Shown: positions 1-8,006 of the stretch, one piece after another
Position numbering within the stretch: the first letter of the stretch is position 1
How the letters are laid out: the number at the start of each line of letters is the position of its first letter
Origin: Hymenobacter sp. UV11
Lineage (GTDB): Bacteria; Bacteroidota; Bacteroidia; Cytophagales; Hymenobacteraceae
Assembly: GCF_004684095.1 (NCBI RefSeq)
Contig: NZ_SRII01000003.1
Coordinates: 1 to 64,000, forward strand
Length of the DNA stretch: 64,000 nucleotides
Direction of reading: 5' to 3'
Program-made: the position numbers and the translations under genes
Notes under the pieces: model-generated
What the model was told of the DNA's origin: nothing
The model's database searches: none
Seen by the model: the letters and a program-made list of their open reading frames with translations, nothing else

Positions 1-48
1 GTGCGCCTATGGTACTGCCTTCACCGGTGGGAGAGTCGGTCGCCGCCA
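1..48 (+). rRNA. rrf: 5S ribosomal RNA, 3' end only
   Basis: The first 48 bases read GGTACTGCC, a short loop, then GGTGGGAGAGTCGGTCGCCGCC, which matches the helix IV/V and 3' end of bacterial 5S rRNA (usual form GGTACTGC...GGTGGGAGAGTAGGTCG). The 5' part lies left of the window. A strong hairpin follows at once, so this is the downstream end of an rRNA operon transcribed left to right. The exact 3' end is judged by similarity only and could be off by a few bases. An open frame of 73 codons over this stretch is spurious. Confidence 0.88.
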
Positions 49-59
49 ATTTCTGCACC

Positions 60-108
60 AGAGCCCCCGGCCAAGCGCTTTTATCAGCGCCCGGCCGAGG
101 GCTCTTTG
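60..108 (+). terminator. Intrinsic terminator of the rRNA operon
   Basis: AGAGCCC (60-66) pairs with GGGCTCT (99-105). The stem continues inward with GGCC (69-72) against GGCC (93-96) and GCGCT (75-79) against AGCGC (86-90), and TTTGCGTTT follows. It lies about ten bases after the 5S rRNA, the expected place for the end of an rrn operon. The rest of the gap to 334 shows no gene. Confidence 0.85.
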
Positions 109-333
109 CGTTTATATCATCCCCCTACCCCCTGCACCTTGGGCGCATTAGCCCCACAGAGATTAGCGCACTGGCTCATGCTCAGCCATAGAAAGAGGGG
201 AGGATGCTCTTACTTTACTTAAGTTTTCAGTATACTTTCCTCTTAGAAGTGCTCTCTAGGAGCAGCTACGGAATAAAAAAGGTAGGTTTGTAGTTATCCT
301 TTCAAAATCATACTTGAAGGTGATTGTTTATTA

Positions 334-2391
334 ATGCAACTACTGTATCCAGGGTTTTTGTGGGGTTTGTTGGCTGTTGGAATACCGATTGCTATTCATC
401 TATTGCAGTTGCGCAGGCCTCATCGCGTTCTGTTTACGAATACTGGTTTCATTCGTGAAGTTGAGCTTACCACCATGCGCCGACGTCGGCTGCAAGAGTT
501 ACTGGTGTTATTAACCAGAATACTTGGGGTGTTATTTTTGGTTTTAGTCTTTTGTCAGCCTTTTATTCCTACTACGGGGCAGACCTCTCGTGCTGCTAGT
601 GGGGTAGTAGAAATGGCTTTAGATAATTCAGGTAGTATGCAAGCGGCGGGTAGTATACAGCCACAACTGCTGCAAGAAGCCATTATAGGAGCAACTACTT
701 TGAGCAAGAGCTATGGGCCAACAACTCATTTTCTTGTAGTAGGGCAATCTAGCACTAACATCAGCCAAAGTGCCTTGCCGGAAATGCTAAGTGAACAAGC
801 CAAAGCGGGGCGTCGATTAGGATGGGGCAGTACAAGCGTGCGCGATGCCTGGCAGAAAGAGCTGCAAGGCTCGCTTTACGTGTTTAGTGACTTCCAGAAG
901 AATGAAATCTCATCCCAAGCGGTACAGCAGCTAACTAGTCGTGGTAATGTTGTTCTAATTCCTCTGGCCGCGAAGCCGGCGGGAAATTTGTATGTTGATA
1001 GTGTGTGGCTAAACGATGCGTTTGTGCGAGCGCGGGTTACTATCGCATTGCACATCAGGCTGCGCAACGGGGGTAGGGAGAAAGTAGCGGATGCCCCTGT
1101 AAAGGTGCTGTTGGGTAAACAGCAGGTGGCGGCTTTTCGAGTTTCAGTGGCGGCTGGTCAGGTAACTGAAACCACGGTGCAAATACAGTTGCCAGATAAT
1201 AACTTAGCTGCGGGCCAAGTTGTGATTGAAGATGCGCCGGTTACGTTTGATAATACCTATTATTTCACTCTGAAGCCTTCGCCAACTGTGCACGTGGTGG
1301 AGATTGGGGAGGAACCAGCAACCAAAGCGGCTTATGCCAATGAGCCGTTGTTTGACTATAAGTTCAGCCAGCCGCAGCGGGTCGATTATGGCGTATTGCG
1401 GCAAGCTAATCTGGTACTAGTGCGCGAAGTTGCCAGAATGGAGCCGGGGCTGCGTGATGCCCTCGTGGCCGTGGCCCGGCGGGGGGGTAGTGTAGTAGTA
1501 GTGCCGACAAGCAACCCGGTTGGGCGGGCTAGCTACCATGAGCTATTCCGCGCTTTGGGCATTGGGGGGGAGCAGTGGGTTGCAGGTAGTGAAATTTCAG
1601 TTAAGCAAGAATTGGCGTTACCGAACGCACGGGACCCTTTTTTCAAGGACGTGCTAGGGGCACAGCCGCAACGGGTAGCTATGCCGCAGGTGGCGCCAAT
1701 CGTACAAATGCGGCAGGCTGGCCGGGATATTCTGCGGTTGCGAGATGGCGGTGGCTACCTGACTGAGTTTGCTAGCGGGTCGGGTCGGGCATATGTGTTT
1801 GCCGCACCGTTTGCCAAGGAATACGCTGATTTTACTGCGCATTCTCTATTCGTGCCCGTTTTGTATCGGTTGGCGATGCTCAGCTATCACGACGACCAGC
1901 AGCCAGCTTATCGCCTAGACGCTAGCGCTTTTACGCTAGCGGTGCCCGTCCAAACTGGCCAATCTGCTCCTGACGCGGCCAACTATCGGCTGGAGCATGA
2001 TAGCCTTACTTATATTCCGGCGCAGCGCGTGCTGGGTGGGCAATTGCACCTAGAAATACCAGTTGGATTAGATAAACCTGGCTTCTATACCTTAACGCAA
2101 CGCGGCAAGCCCGTGACCACGCTGGCCTTCAATATGCCCAAGCGTGAATCGGAACTGGCAGCGTACTCGGTCGCGGAGCTACGGCAGCTTATTGGGCCTA
2201 ATCAGCCAAATGTGCGCGTGCTGGATATCGGTGCTCAGCCCGAGGCGCTGGCCCGCTATGGCAGTCAGCAAACGGGCCGGCCGCTGTGGCGCTACTGTCT
2301 ATTGCTGGTGCTGGCGAGTTTGCTGGCCGAAGCACTCCTGCTGCGGTTTGGGCGGCAGCGGGGGGTAGGGCCACGGGCAGTAGTAGGCTGA
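334..2391 (+). CDS. BatA-like membrane protein with von Willebrand-type domain
   Basis: 685 residues. The N-terminus (about 1-80) has the BatA/aerotolerance layout: a membrane segment after LYPGFLW, a basic stretch with LRRPHRVLF, and a second membrane segment before CQPFIP. A MIDAS-like DNSGS follows at 97-101, so a von Willebrand A-like fold is likely. The middle is a long periplasmic-type region, and a last membrane segment lies near WRYCLLLVLASLL at the C-terminus. Proteins of this kind are widespread in Bacteroidota and belong to the Bat family; their biochemical role is not settled. It is the first gene after the rRNA operon. The start follows TTATTA with no strong Shine-Dalgarno sequence, as is usual in this phylum. 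Family assignment is firm, function is not. Confidence 0.85.
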   Translation: MQLLYPGFLWGLLAVGIPIAIHLLQLRRPHRVLFTNTGFIREVELTTMRRRRLQELLVLLTRILGVLFLVLVFCQPFIPTTGQTSRAASGVVEMALDNSGSMQAAGSIQPQLLQEAIIGATTLSKSYGPTTHFLVVGQSSTNISQSALPEMLSEQAKAGRRLGWGSTSVRDAWQKELQGSLYVFSDFQKNEISSQAVQQLTSRGNVVLIPLAAKPAGNLYVDSVWLNDAFVRARVTIALHIRLRNGGREKVADAPVKVLLGKQQVAAFRVSVAAGQVTETTVQIQLPDNNLAAGQVVIEDAPVTFDNTYYFTLKPSPTVHVVEIGEEPATKAAYANEPLFDYKFSQPQRVDYGVLRQANLVLVREVARMEPGLRDALVAVARRGGSVVVVPTSNPVGRASYHELFRALGIGGEQWVAGSEISVKQELALPNARDPFFKDVLGAQPQRVAMPQVAPIVQMRQAGRDILRLRDGGGYLTEFASGSGRAYVFAAPFAKEYADFTAHSLFVPVLYRLAMLSYHDDQQPAYRLDASAFTLAVPVQTGQSAPDAANYRLEHDSLTYIPAQRVLGGQLHLEIPVGLDKPGFYTLTQRGKPVTTLAFNMPKRESELAAYSVAELRQLIGPNQPNVRVLDIGAQPEALARYGSQQTGRPLWRYCLLLVLASLLAEALLLRFGRQRGVGPRAVVG

Positions 2392-2440
2392 GCCTGGGAG
2401 CAAGGCTAGCTGGCGTATCTTGCCGGCAGATTCGTAGTGT

Positions 2441-3001
2441 ATGCAATCAGTAGATTCGTTAAATAAACCGGCGTCCGTCATCGCCCCTGCCTGGGGGCTG
2501 GTTATACGGTTGGCTTTGCGCTTTGGGGTGGGGGTAGGAGTAGTGTGCGGCCTTTGGATGCTGGGCTTGCAACTGACTGGCAACAACGCATTTGGGCCTA
2601 AGCAAATGCTCGCGCAGCTCTTAGTGCCTCTGGCAGTAATCGGTAGCCAGTGGCTGTTGCGACGGAAATCGGCCCCAGGTAGGCCCGGACTAGGCCGGAC
2701 AATGGCCGTGGGCGGGCTGACGGCGCTGCTCGCGGCGCTTATCTCGGCGGCGAGCGTAGTAGGATTGGCTAATGGCGTGGGCGAAACTGCCCTGGCGCGG
2801 CACCGCGCCGAAGCGTTGGAAATAGTGCAGATGCAACACGCCGAAACACCCAAGGCAAAGCGCAATGCCCCGCTGGAAAAGCAGCAGCTAGAAAAAGTAG
2901 CTAATTTGACAGTAAGTGATATGGCCGTTGGAAATTTCTCGCTGGTGTTGTTATTTGGCCTGCTGCTCGCTTTTCCGGGAGGAATATACTTTCGGGAGTA
3001 G
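2441..3001 (+). CDS. DUF4199-like membrane protein
   Basis: 186 residues with about four hydrophobic segments: near residues 20-45, 60-75, 88-112 and at the C-terminus. The architecture, the polar stretch before the last membrane helix and its position just before a clear DUF4199 paralogue suggest the same family. The sequence match is weaker than for its neighbour. No catalytic motif is visible and no function is known. It is spaced 32 bases from the next gene and is probably co-transcribed with it and the two glycosyltransferases beyond. Confidence 0.7.
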   Translation: MQSVDSLNKPASVIAPAWGLVIRLALRFGVGVGVVCGLWMLGLQLTGNNAFGPKQMLAQLLVPLAVIGSQWLLRRKSAPGRPGLGRTMAVGGLTALLAALISAASVVGLANGVGETALARHRAEALEIVQMQHAETPKAKRNAPLEKQQLEKVANLTVSDMAVGNFSLVLLFGLLLAFPGGIYFRE

Positions 3002-3033
3002 CGTATTTTCCCAACCCATTTACCCGTTTTCCT

Positions 3034-3564
3034 ATGGAACCAACTAATACAGTAGTAGTTACGCCGTCTTCGATAGGAATGCGGTACGGGCTGCTAACGG
3101 GCCTTGTAAGTGTTATTCTTTCCTTCGGCCTGTACGCGCTGCAATTAGAGCAGAACAGCTACCTGCGCTTTATTACTACTGTGGTGCTGATTGTGGGCAT
3201 TGTGCTGGCGCAACGCGAATACAGGCAGCTCAACGAGGGTTTCATGAGTTATGGGGAAGGCCTTACTATCGGGGCGCTGGTTTCGGTAGTGGTGGGCGTG
3301 TTGGGCGCAGCATTTGTGTATGTGTACACCACGTTTATTGACCCGGAGACAATGACGCGGGCTATGGACAAGGCGCGGGCCGATATGGAAGCCAAAGGCA
3401 CGATGTCGGACGCGCAGATTGACCAGGCAATGGCGTGGTCGGCAAAATTCACCAGTGGCCCGATACTACTTGTTTTTGTAATACTAGGTACCCTTTTCAT
3501 GGGTTTTCTAGCGAGCCTGATAATCTCTGCATTCGTTAAAAATCCGAAGCCTGAGTTTGAATAA
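3034..3564 (+). CDS. DUF4199 domain-containing membrane protein
   Basis: 176 residues. It shows the DUF4199 pattern: two N-terminal membrane segments (about 18-35 and 45-60), a conserved FMSYGEGLTIG-type stretch at about 69-79, a third membrane segment running into YVYTTFIDPE, a soluble helix with MSDAQIDQAM, and a C-terminal membrane segment. In Bacteroidota this gene typically sits directly upstream of a GT2 glycosyltransferase, as here, where the two reading frames overlap by eight bases. That suggests translational coupling and a shared role in envelope glycan or glycolipid synthesis; the role itself is inference. Confidence 0.85.
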   Translation: MEPTNTVVVTPSSIGMRYGLLTGLVSVILSFGLYALQLEQNSYLRFITTVVLIVGIVLAQREYRQLNEGFMSYGEGLTIGALVSVVVGVLGAAFVYVYTTFIDPETMTRAMDKARADMEAKGTMSDAQIDQAMAWSAKFTSGPILLVFVILGTLFMGFLASLIISAFVKNPKPEFE

Positions 3565-4534
3565 ATTAACTGCCAGCTTTCCGGTGGAGCTATCCATCGT
3601 CATTCCGCTCCTCAACGAGGCGGAATCTTTACCTGAGCTGACGCGCTGGATTCAGCGGGTGCTCACGGCGCGGGGCCTTTCGTACGAGCTTATCTTGATT
3701 GATGATGGCTCGACCGATGACTCGTGGCTGGTGATTGAGGCGCTGGCGGGCCAGGATATGGCCCTGCGCGGTATTCGCTTCAACCGCAACTACGGCAAGT
3801 CGGCGGCGCTCAATGTGGGCTTTGAGGCAGCGCGGGGCCGGGTAGTGTTCACCATGGACGCCGACCTGCAGGACTCGCCTGAAGAGCTGCCGGAGCTGTA
3901 CCGCATGATAATCGAAGACGATTATGACCTGGTAAGCGGCTGGAAACAAAAACGTTACGACCCGCTCTCGAAAACCATTCCGACCAAGCTGTTCAACGGG
4001 GCGACGCGGGCTATTTCGGGTATTCAGCTGCACGATTTCAACTGCGGCCTCAAAGCCTACGACCAACGCGTGGTGAAGGCCATTGAGGTATATGGCGAGA
4101 TGCACCGCTACATTCCGGTTATTGCCAAGTGGAACGGCTTCAAGAAGATAGGTGAGAAAGTAGTGCAGCACCAGGAGCGCAAGTACGGCGTTACCAAATT
4201 TGGGCTGGAGCGTTTTATCTACGGCTTTCTGGACTTGGCCAGCATCACGTTCGTGGGCAAGTTTCGGCGGCGGCCTATGCACTTCTTCGGCACGCTGGGC
4301 ACGCTGTCGTTCTTCATCGGCACTATCCTGACGCTGTGGCTGATGGGCGAAAAATGGTGGCTGGCCATTCATAATTTGAGGGCGCGCAACGTAACCGACC
4401 AGCCGTTGTTTTTCCTGGCCCTGGTGGCCGTGATAGTAGGCATGCAGCTGTTTCTGGCCGGCTTCCTGGGCGAGCTAGTGCAACTCAATGGGCCGAAGCG
4501 CAACGACTATTTAATCAGGGAAACCCTGCGATGA
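3557..4534 (+). CDS. Glycosyltransferase family 2 (polyprenyl-phosphate glycosyltransferase type)
   Basis: 325 residues from a TTG start; a GTG ten codons in (3584) gives MELSIVIPLLNE and is an equally good start. The GT-A domain has VIPLLNE near the N-terminus, the nucleotide-binding DDGSTD at 49-54 and the metal site DADLQD at 101-106. Two C-terminal membrane segments lie at about 242-265 and 283-308. The layout is that of DPM1/GtrB-like enzymes, which move a sugar from a nucleotide donor to polyprenyl phosphate on the cytoplasmic face. It overlaps the upstream DUF4199 gene by eight bases and the downstream GT4 gene by four (ATGA). The sugar cannot be told from sequence. Confidence 0.9.
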   Translation: MNKLTASFPVELSIVIPLLNEAESLPELTRWIQRVLTARGLSYELILIDDGSTDDSWLVIEALAGQDMALRGIRFNRNYGKSAALNVGFEAARGRVVFTMDADLQDSPEELPELYRMIIEDDYDLVSGWKQKRYDPLSKTIPTKLFNGATRAISGIQLHDFNCGLKAYDQRVVKAIEVYGEMHRYIPVIAKWNGFKKIGEKVVQHQERKYGVTKFGLERFIYGFLDLASITFVGKFRRRPMHFFGTLGTLSFFIGTILTLWLMGEKWWLAIHNLRARNVTDQPLFFLALVAVIVGMQLFLAGFLGELVQLNGPKRNDYLIRETLR

Positions 4535-5664
4535 ACGTCGTCATCATTGGCCCCGCCTACCCCCTGCGTGGTGGCCTGGCTACTTATAATGAGCGGCTGG
4601 CGCGGGCCTTTCGGGCGGCGGGCGATGAGGTGCGAATTGTAACGTTCTCGCTACAATATCCCGGCTTTCTGTTTCCGGGCCAGACACAGTTTAGCACCGA
4701 AGCCGGGCCGGCCGACTTGGATATTGAGGTGAGTATCAATTCGGTGAATCCACTCACGTGGGTGGGGGTAGGGCGCCGGCTGCGGCGCGCTCGGCCCGAT
4801 TTGGTGGTCTTCCGGTTTTGGCTGCCGCTTATGGGGCCAGCGCTGGGCACGATAGCGCGGCTGGCGCGCGGCAATGGCCACACGCGCATCGTGGCCATCA
4901 CCGACAACGTGATTCCGCATGAGAAGCGGCCCGGCGACGGGCCATTCACACGCTATTTCCTGAGTGCCTGCGATGGCTTCGTGACCATGAGCCGCGCCGT
5001 GCTGGCCGATTTGCAGCGGCTGGGCTTCGGCAGCAAGCCGGCGCTATACCGGCCGCACCCGCTCTACGATAACTTTGGGCCGGCCAAGCCCAAGGCCGAG
5101 GCACTGGCAGCGCTGGGGCTAGCGCCGCAGTTTCGCTACGTGCTGTTTTTTGGCTTCATCCGCGCTTATAAAGGACTGGATATCTTGCTCGAAGCGCTGG
5201 CCGATGCGCGGGTGGCTGCCCTGCCGGTGAAGCTGCTCATCGCCGGTGAGTTTTACGAAGACGCCGCGCCCTACGAGGTACTCATCAAAAAATACGACCT
5301 CGAAAGCCGGCTGGTCCGTGCCACCGATTTCATCCCCAATGAAAAGGTAGCCGATTATTTCAGCGCCGCCGACCTGGTTGTTCAGCCTTATAAAAACGCC
5401 ACGCAAAGCGGCGTGTCGCAGGTGGCCTACCACTTTGGCCGGCCCATGCTCGTGACCGACGTGGGCGGGCTGGCTGAGTTGATTCCGGCCGGCGTGGTGG
5501 GCTACGTGGTGCCGCCTACCCCCCTTGCCATTGCTGATGCGCTGGTCGATTTTTATGAGAATGACCGGGAGGAGGTTCTCGCGGCTGGGGTGCGGCAGGA
5601 GGCGAAGAAGTTTTCGTGGGAAGTGATGGTGGCCGCGCTTAAGAAAGTAGCGCGCGTAGGGTAA
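4531..5664 (+). CDS. Glycosyltransferase family 4 (GT-B fold)
   Basis: 377 residues. The N-terminus reads VVIIGPAYPLRGGLATYNE, a typical GT4 acceptor-domain start with a glycine-rich loop. The C-terminal Rossmann domain has FFGFIRAYKGLD and, near 281-300, DLVVQPYKNATQSG, the region of the usual E-x7-E donor-binding loop. The start overlaps the stop of the GT2 gene (ATGA), which points to translational coupling. The last codons, GTA GGG TAA, lie inside a palindromic repeat that also supplies the end of the convergent GT9 gene. Donor and acceptor are unknown. Confidence 0.9.
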   Translation: MNVVIIGPAYPLRGGLATYNERLARAFRAAGDEVRIVTFSLQYPGFLFPGQTQFSTEAGPADLDIEVSINSVNPLTWVGVGRRLRRARPDLVVFRFWLPLMGPALGTIARLARGNGHTRIVAITDNVIPHEKRPGDGPFTRYFLSACDGFVTMSRAVLADLQRLGFGSKPALYRPHPLYDNFGPAKPKAEALAALGLAPQFRYVLFFGFIRAYKGLDILLEALADARVAALPVKLLIAGEFYEDAAPYEVLIKKYDLESRLVRATDFIPNEKVADYFSAADLVVQPYKNATQSGVSQVAYHFGRPMLVTDVGGLAELIPAGVVGYVVPPTPLAIADALVDFYENDREEVLAAGVRQEAKKFSWEVMVAALKKVARVG

Positions 5665-5725
5665 GCTTTAGCTTGCCGTTTTCCAGACTATTGGTAAAAA
5701 ACGGCAAGCTAAAGCTTACCCTACG
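5654..5725. repeat. Palindromic repeat, family A, at a convergent gene junction
   Basis: Perfect 29-base inverted arms (5654-5682 and 5697-5725) around a 14-base loop, with the core GGTAAGCTTTAGCTTGCCG. Each arm carries GTAGGGTAA, which is the final Val-Gly-stop of the gene on its side: GT4 on the + strand and GT9 on the - strand. More copies of the core occur at 15.5-15.8 kb. The hairpin could also act as a two-way terminator. Confidence 0.9.
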
Positions 5726-6819
5726 CTGGCTACTACGGCTTCGAATACTTTTTCGGCGGGCAGGTCTTCCATGCAGCTGGTGCCGAGGCGGCAGGTGCCG
5801 CGGTAGAAGCACACGCACTGGCGGTCGGGCTGCACAATCTGGCCGCGGCCGTAGAGGTCAAATTCGTGCGGGTTGAAGATATTATTCATCAGAATAGTGG
5901 GCTTGCGCAGCGCAATACTGATGTGCATGCCCATGGTCACCTGCGTCACGATGCCCTGCATCTGGTTCATCAGGTTGATGAACTGGGGTAGGGGAAAAGT
6001 GCCGAGGTAGGCCGCGCCGGTGGCGGCTTGCAGCTCCAGGTTGCGCGGGTGCTCGGCCTCGCCGCCCAGCAGTACGGGCGCGTAGCCAGCGGCTTGCAGC
6101 TTGTGTATCAACTCAATCCACTTCTCGGTGCTCCAGAGGCGGGTGGTCCAGCGGTCGCCGCAGCCGGTGTTGAGGCCGATGCGCGGGCCGGCGCTGGCGG
6201 GGGGTAGGGCGCGCCAGTCGTAGCCTTTGTCGTCGTGGGTATCGAAGACGTATTCTTCGCCCTGGAAGTCAAAGCCACACAGCTCGAAGATTTCCTGCAC
6301 GTAGGGCTTGGTGTTGCCCAGGCTGAGCTGGTCGAAGACGCCGGTGAGGTACTTGTGGTCGGCGAGGTCATTCACGGGCCAGGGCACGCCATCGTACTCG
6401 CGCAGGGTATAGCCGAATTTCTGCTCGGCCCGCACGTTGAGCAGCAGCGCGGCGGCCTCTTTTTCCTTATCGAGATTGATGGCAATGTCGAAGCGCCGGG
6501 CCTGCAAGTGCAGGGCGCTGGCGTAGTCAAACTTCAGAATCTCCTCAATTTGCCCCTGCGGCAAAATGGCCGGCGTGAGCGTAAGCCACGTGATGTAGCA
6601 GCCCGGATACTCCAGCCGCAGCCGCCGCAGCAGCGGCGTAGTGCGAATAACGTCGCCGATGGCCCCGAGCTTGATGAGCAGAATACGCTTCGTAACGGGC
6701 TCGTACACGGGGCAGTCGCCGCACATATAACCGTGTTCCTTGTTGGGCCGGCAGGGCAGGTCGCCGCGAAAAAAACGGCAGTCGGGGCGAACGGGGATAT
6801 CGTGCAGGAACTGGGACAC
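5716..6819 (-). CDS. Glycosyltransferase family 9 (heptosyltransferase-like) with cysteine motifs at both ends
   Basis: 367 residues from a GTG at 6819. The open frame runs to 6846, but a -7 box (TATTTTTG on the minus strand, 6851-6844) overlaps that position, so the downstream start is preferred. The core has ILLIKLGAIGDVIRTTPLL, the usual GT9 opening, and a C-terminal half with NTGCGDRWTTRLW and a conserved VTQVTMGMHISIAL region. Unusual are four cysteines before the fold (DCRFFRGDLPC, then CGDC) and four near the end (QCVCFYRGTC, then TSC), which suggests a metal site. It converges on the GT4 gene. ADP-heptose use is the family default and is not shown here. Confidence 0.85.
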   Translation of the reverse strand: MSQFLHDIPVRPDCRFFRGDLPCRPNKEHGYMCGDCPVYEPVTKRILLIKLGAIGDVIRTTPLLRRLRLEYPGCYITWLTLTPAILPQGQIEEILKFDYASALHLQARRFDIAINLDKEKEAAALLLNVRAEQKFGYTLREYDGVPWPVNDLADHKYLTGVFDQLSLGNTKPYVQEIFELCGFDFQGEEYVFDTHDDKGYDWRALPPASAGPRIGLNTGCGDRWTTRLWSTEKWIELIHKLQAAGYAPVLLGGEAEHPRNLELQAATGAAYLGTFPLPQFINLMNQMQGIVTQVTMGMHISIALRKPTILMNNIFNPHEFDLYGRGQIVQPDRQCVCFYRGTCRLGTSCMEDLPAEKVFEAVVASVG

Positions 6820-6843
6820 TAGGCAGATAATAAGGACAAGCCG

Positions 6844-6851
6844 CAAAAATA
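6844..6851 (-). promoter_or_regulatory. Candidate -7 promoter element for the GT9 gene
   Basis: Read on the minus strand this is TATTTTTG, a full match to the Bacteroidota -7 consensus TAnnTTTG. It lies about 25 bases before the GTG start at 6819. No clear -33 TTTG was seen. Confidence 0.45.
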
Positions 6852-7248
6852 GCCGGCCCCGGCCATCTCCCTGTTTCGAGCGGGGAAATAACCAAGGCCG
6901 GCGGGCAACTAACAGTTTGTTTTCAGAGTGGGGTAGCCACCCAAAGGAGTAGAGTAGGAATCGATAGGCGGCGGGGAATGGGGTTGACGAAGATTACAGA
7001 AAAATTACGCTACGTAAGTGGCCAGCCGGGCCAAGGACCAAGGCAGACGGAGCTAGCTAAAAATAACCAGGTTTGGGCAAGTAAAACCGGTGAGCGTTTG
7101 GAGTTGATGCTAGCAAAGTTCAGCCTTATGGTGCTGGCTGGCAATACTTAAAAGTAGGTATTTTTTTGCTATTCGATTGGGTTTTTGCGCAATCGAACCA
7201 CGGGTAGGGTACGCCCACCTTAGCGAGCCAACGGGGGGTAGGGCCGTG
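6852..7248. other. Intergenic region without recognised gene
   Basis: About 400 bases between two minus-strand genes. No credible reading frame was found. The one structured element is an exact 8-base inverted repeat, TTCGATTG (about 7173-7180) and CAATCGAA (about 7190-7197), which follows a T-rich run and has no T tract on its minus-strand 3' side. It fits an operator better than a terminator. One copy of the GGGGTAGGG word lies near 7235. Confidence 0.5.
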
Positions 7249-7923
7249 TTAAATCAAATCGAAGACCCGGGCATATTGGCTCAGCACAAACGTTGATTCG
7301 GCCTGGAGCTTGCGGCGTAGGTTCCGGCGGTGAGTTTCGGCAGTTTTGGGCGAAATAAACAGCTCAGTGGCAATTTCCGGGGCCGACTGGCCCAGGGCCG
7401 AGCGGCGCAGCACCTCGCGCTCGCGGCAGGTGAGGGTAGCGAAGAGGCCGTGGTGGGCGCGCAAAAAGTGGCTCTCGTCGAGCAGCCGCTGCAAATTTAC
7501 TTTGACGGCCAAATCTTCCTGCGGCGCAACGGGGCAGGCCATGCAGATGAGCAGCAGCGGCAGCCCGCTGGTATCGCGCAGCAGCAGGCGCATAGAGCTG
7601 CAATACCAGCTCCAGTCGGGGCTCTGCGTGGTGCGCACCTGCTGAAAAAAGGAGATGACTAAGTCAGGGTCGTTGCGGTTGAGCAACTCCCAGATGCGCG
7701 GCACATAGTGCACGGATTCTTCGGCATTGAAAAAGCGTGAATGGTAAGCCGCACCCAGCGCGCGCAACTCAGGCAGCGAAATTTGCAGCAAGCTCAAGCC
7801 CCGGGCCGACATATACTCGACTCCCTGCGTGCGGCTGTTGAGCAGGATTACTACCCCCGGATACAGGTCGGCCGTGACGGCTACCTCGCAGATTTTGGTC
7901 GCTATTAGGTTCGCGTCAGTCAT
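7249..7923 (-). CDS. LuxR-family transcriptional regulator
   Basis: 224 residues from the ATG at 7923; a GTG six codons upstream is possible. The last 60 residues form a LuxR-type helix-turn-helix: LTCREREVL, then GQSAPEIATELFISPKTAETHRRN, with the usual recognition-helix spacing. The N-terminal 150 residues look like a PAS-type sensory domain but lack a phospho-acceptor receiver signature such as an N-terminal DD pair with a central D. Bacteroidota carry many such PAS-LuxR single-gene regulators. It stands alone, so its targets are unknown. Confidence 0.85.
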   Translation of the reverse strand: MTDANLIATKICEVAVTADLYPGVVILLNSRTQGVEYMSARGLSLLQISLPELRALGAAYHSRFFNAEESVHYVPRIWELLNRNDPDLVISFFQQVRTTQSPDWSWYCSSMRLLLRDTSGLPLLLICMACPVAPQEDLAVKVNLQRLLDESHFLRAHHGLFATLTCREREVLRRSALGQSAPEIATELFISPKTAETHRRNLRRKLQAESTFVLSQYARVFDLI

Positions 7924-8006
7924 ATATACCAAGCTGCGCACAGGTCCTCGCCCGCCGCATTAGCTGGTGCTAAGTACTGAATAATAAATTAGATAACCAG
8001 CCGTAC

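Noticed and set aside
1..222. 73-codon open frame at the left edge
   Set aside because: It runs over the 5S rRNA 3' end and its terminator; the composition is RNA structure, not protein.
7173..7197. Inverted repeat TTCGATTG/CAATCGAA as terminator of the LuxR gene
   Set aside because: On the minus strand it is followed by A, not T, and lies 50 bases past the stop; left as an unexplained inverted repeat.
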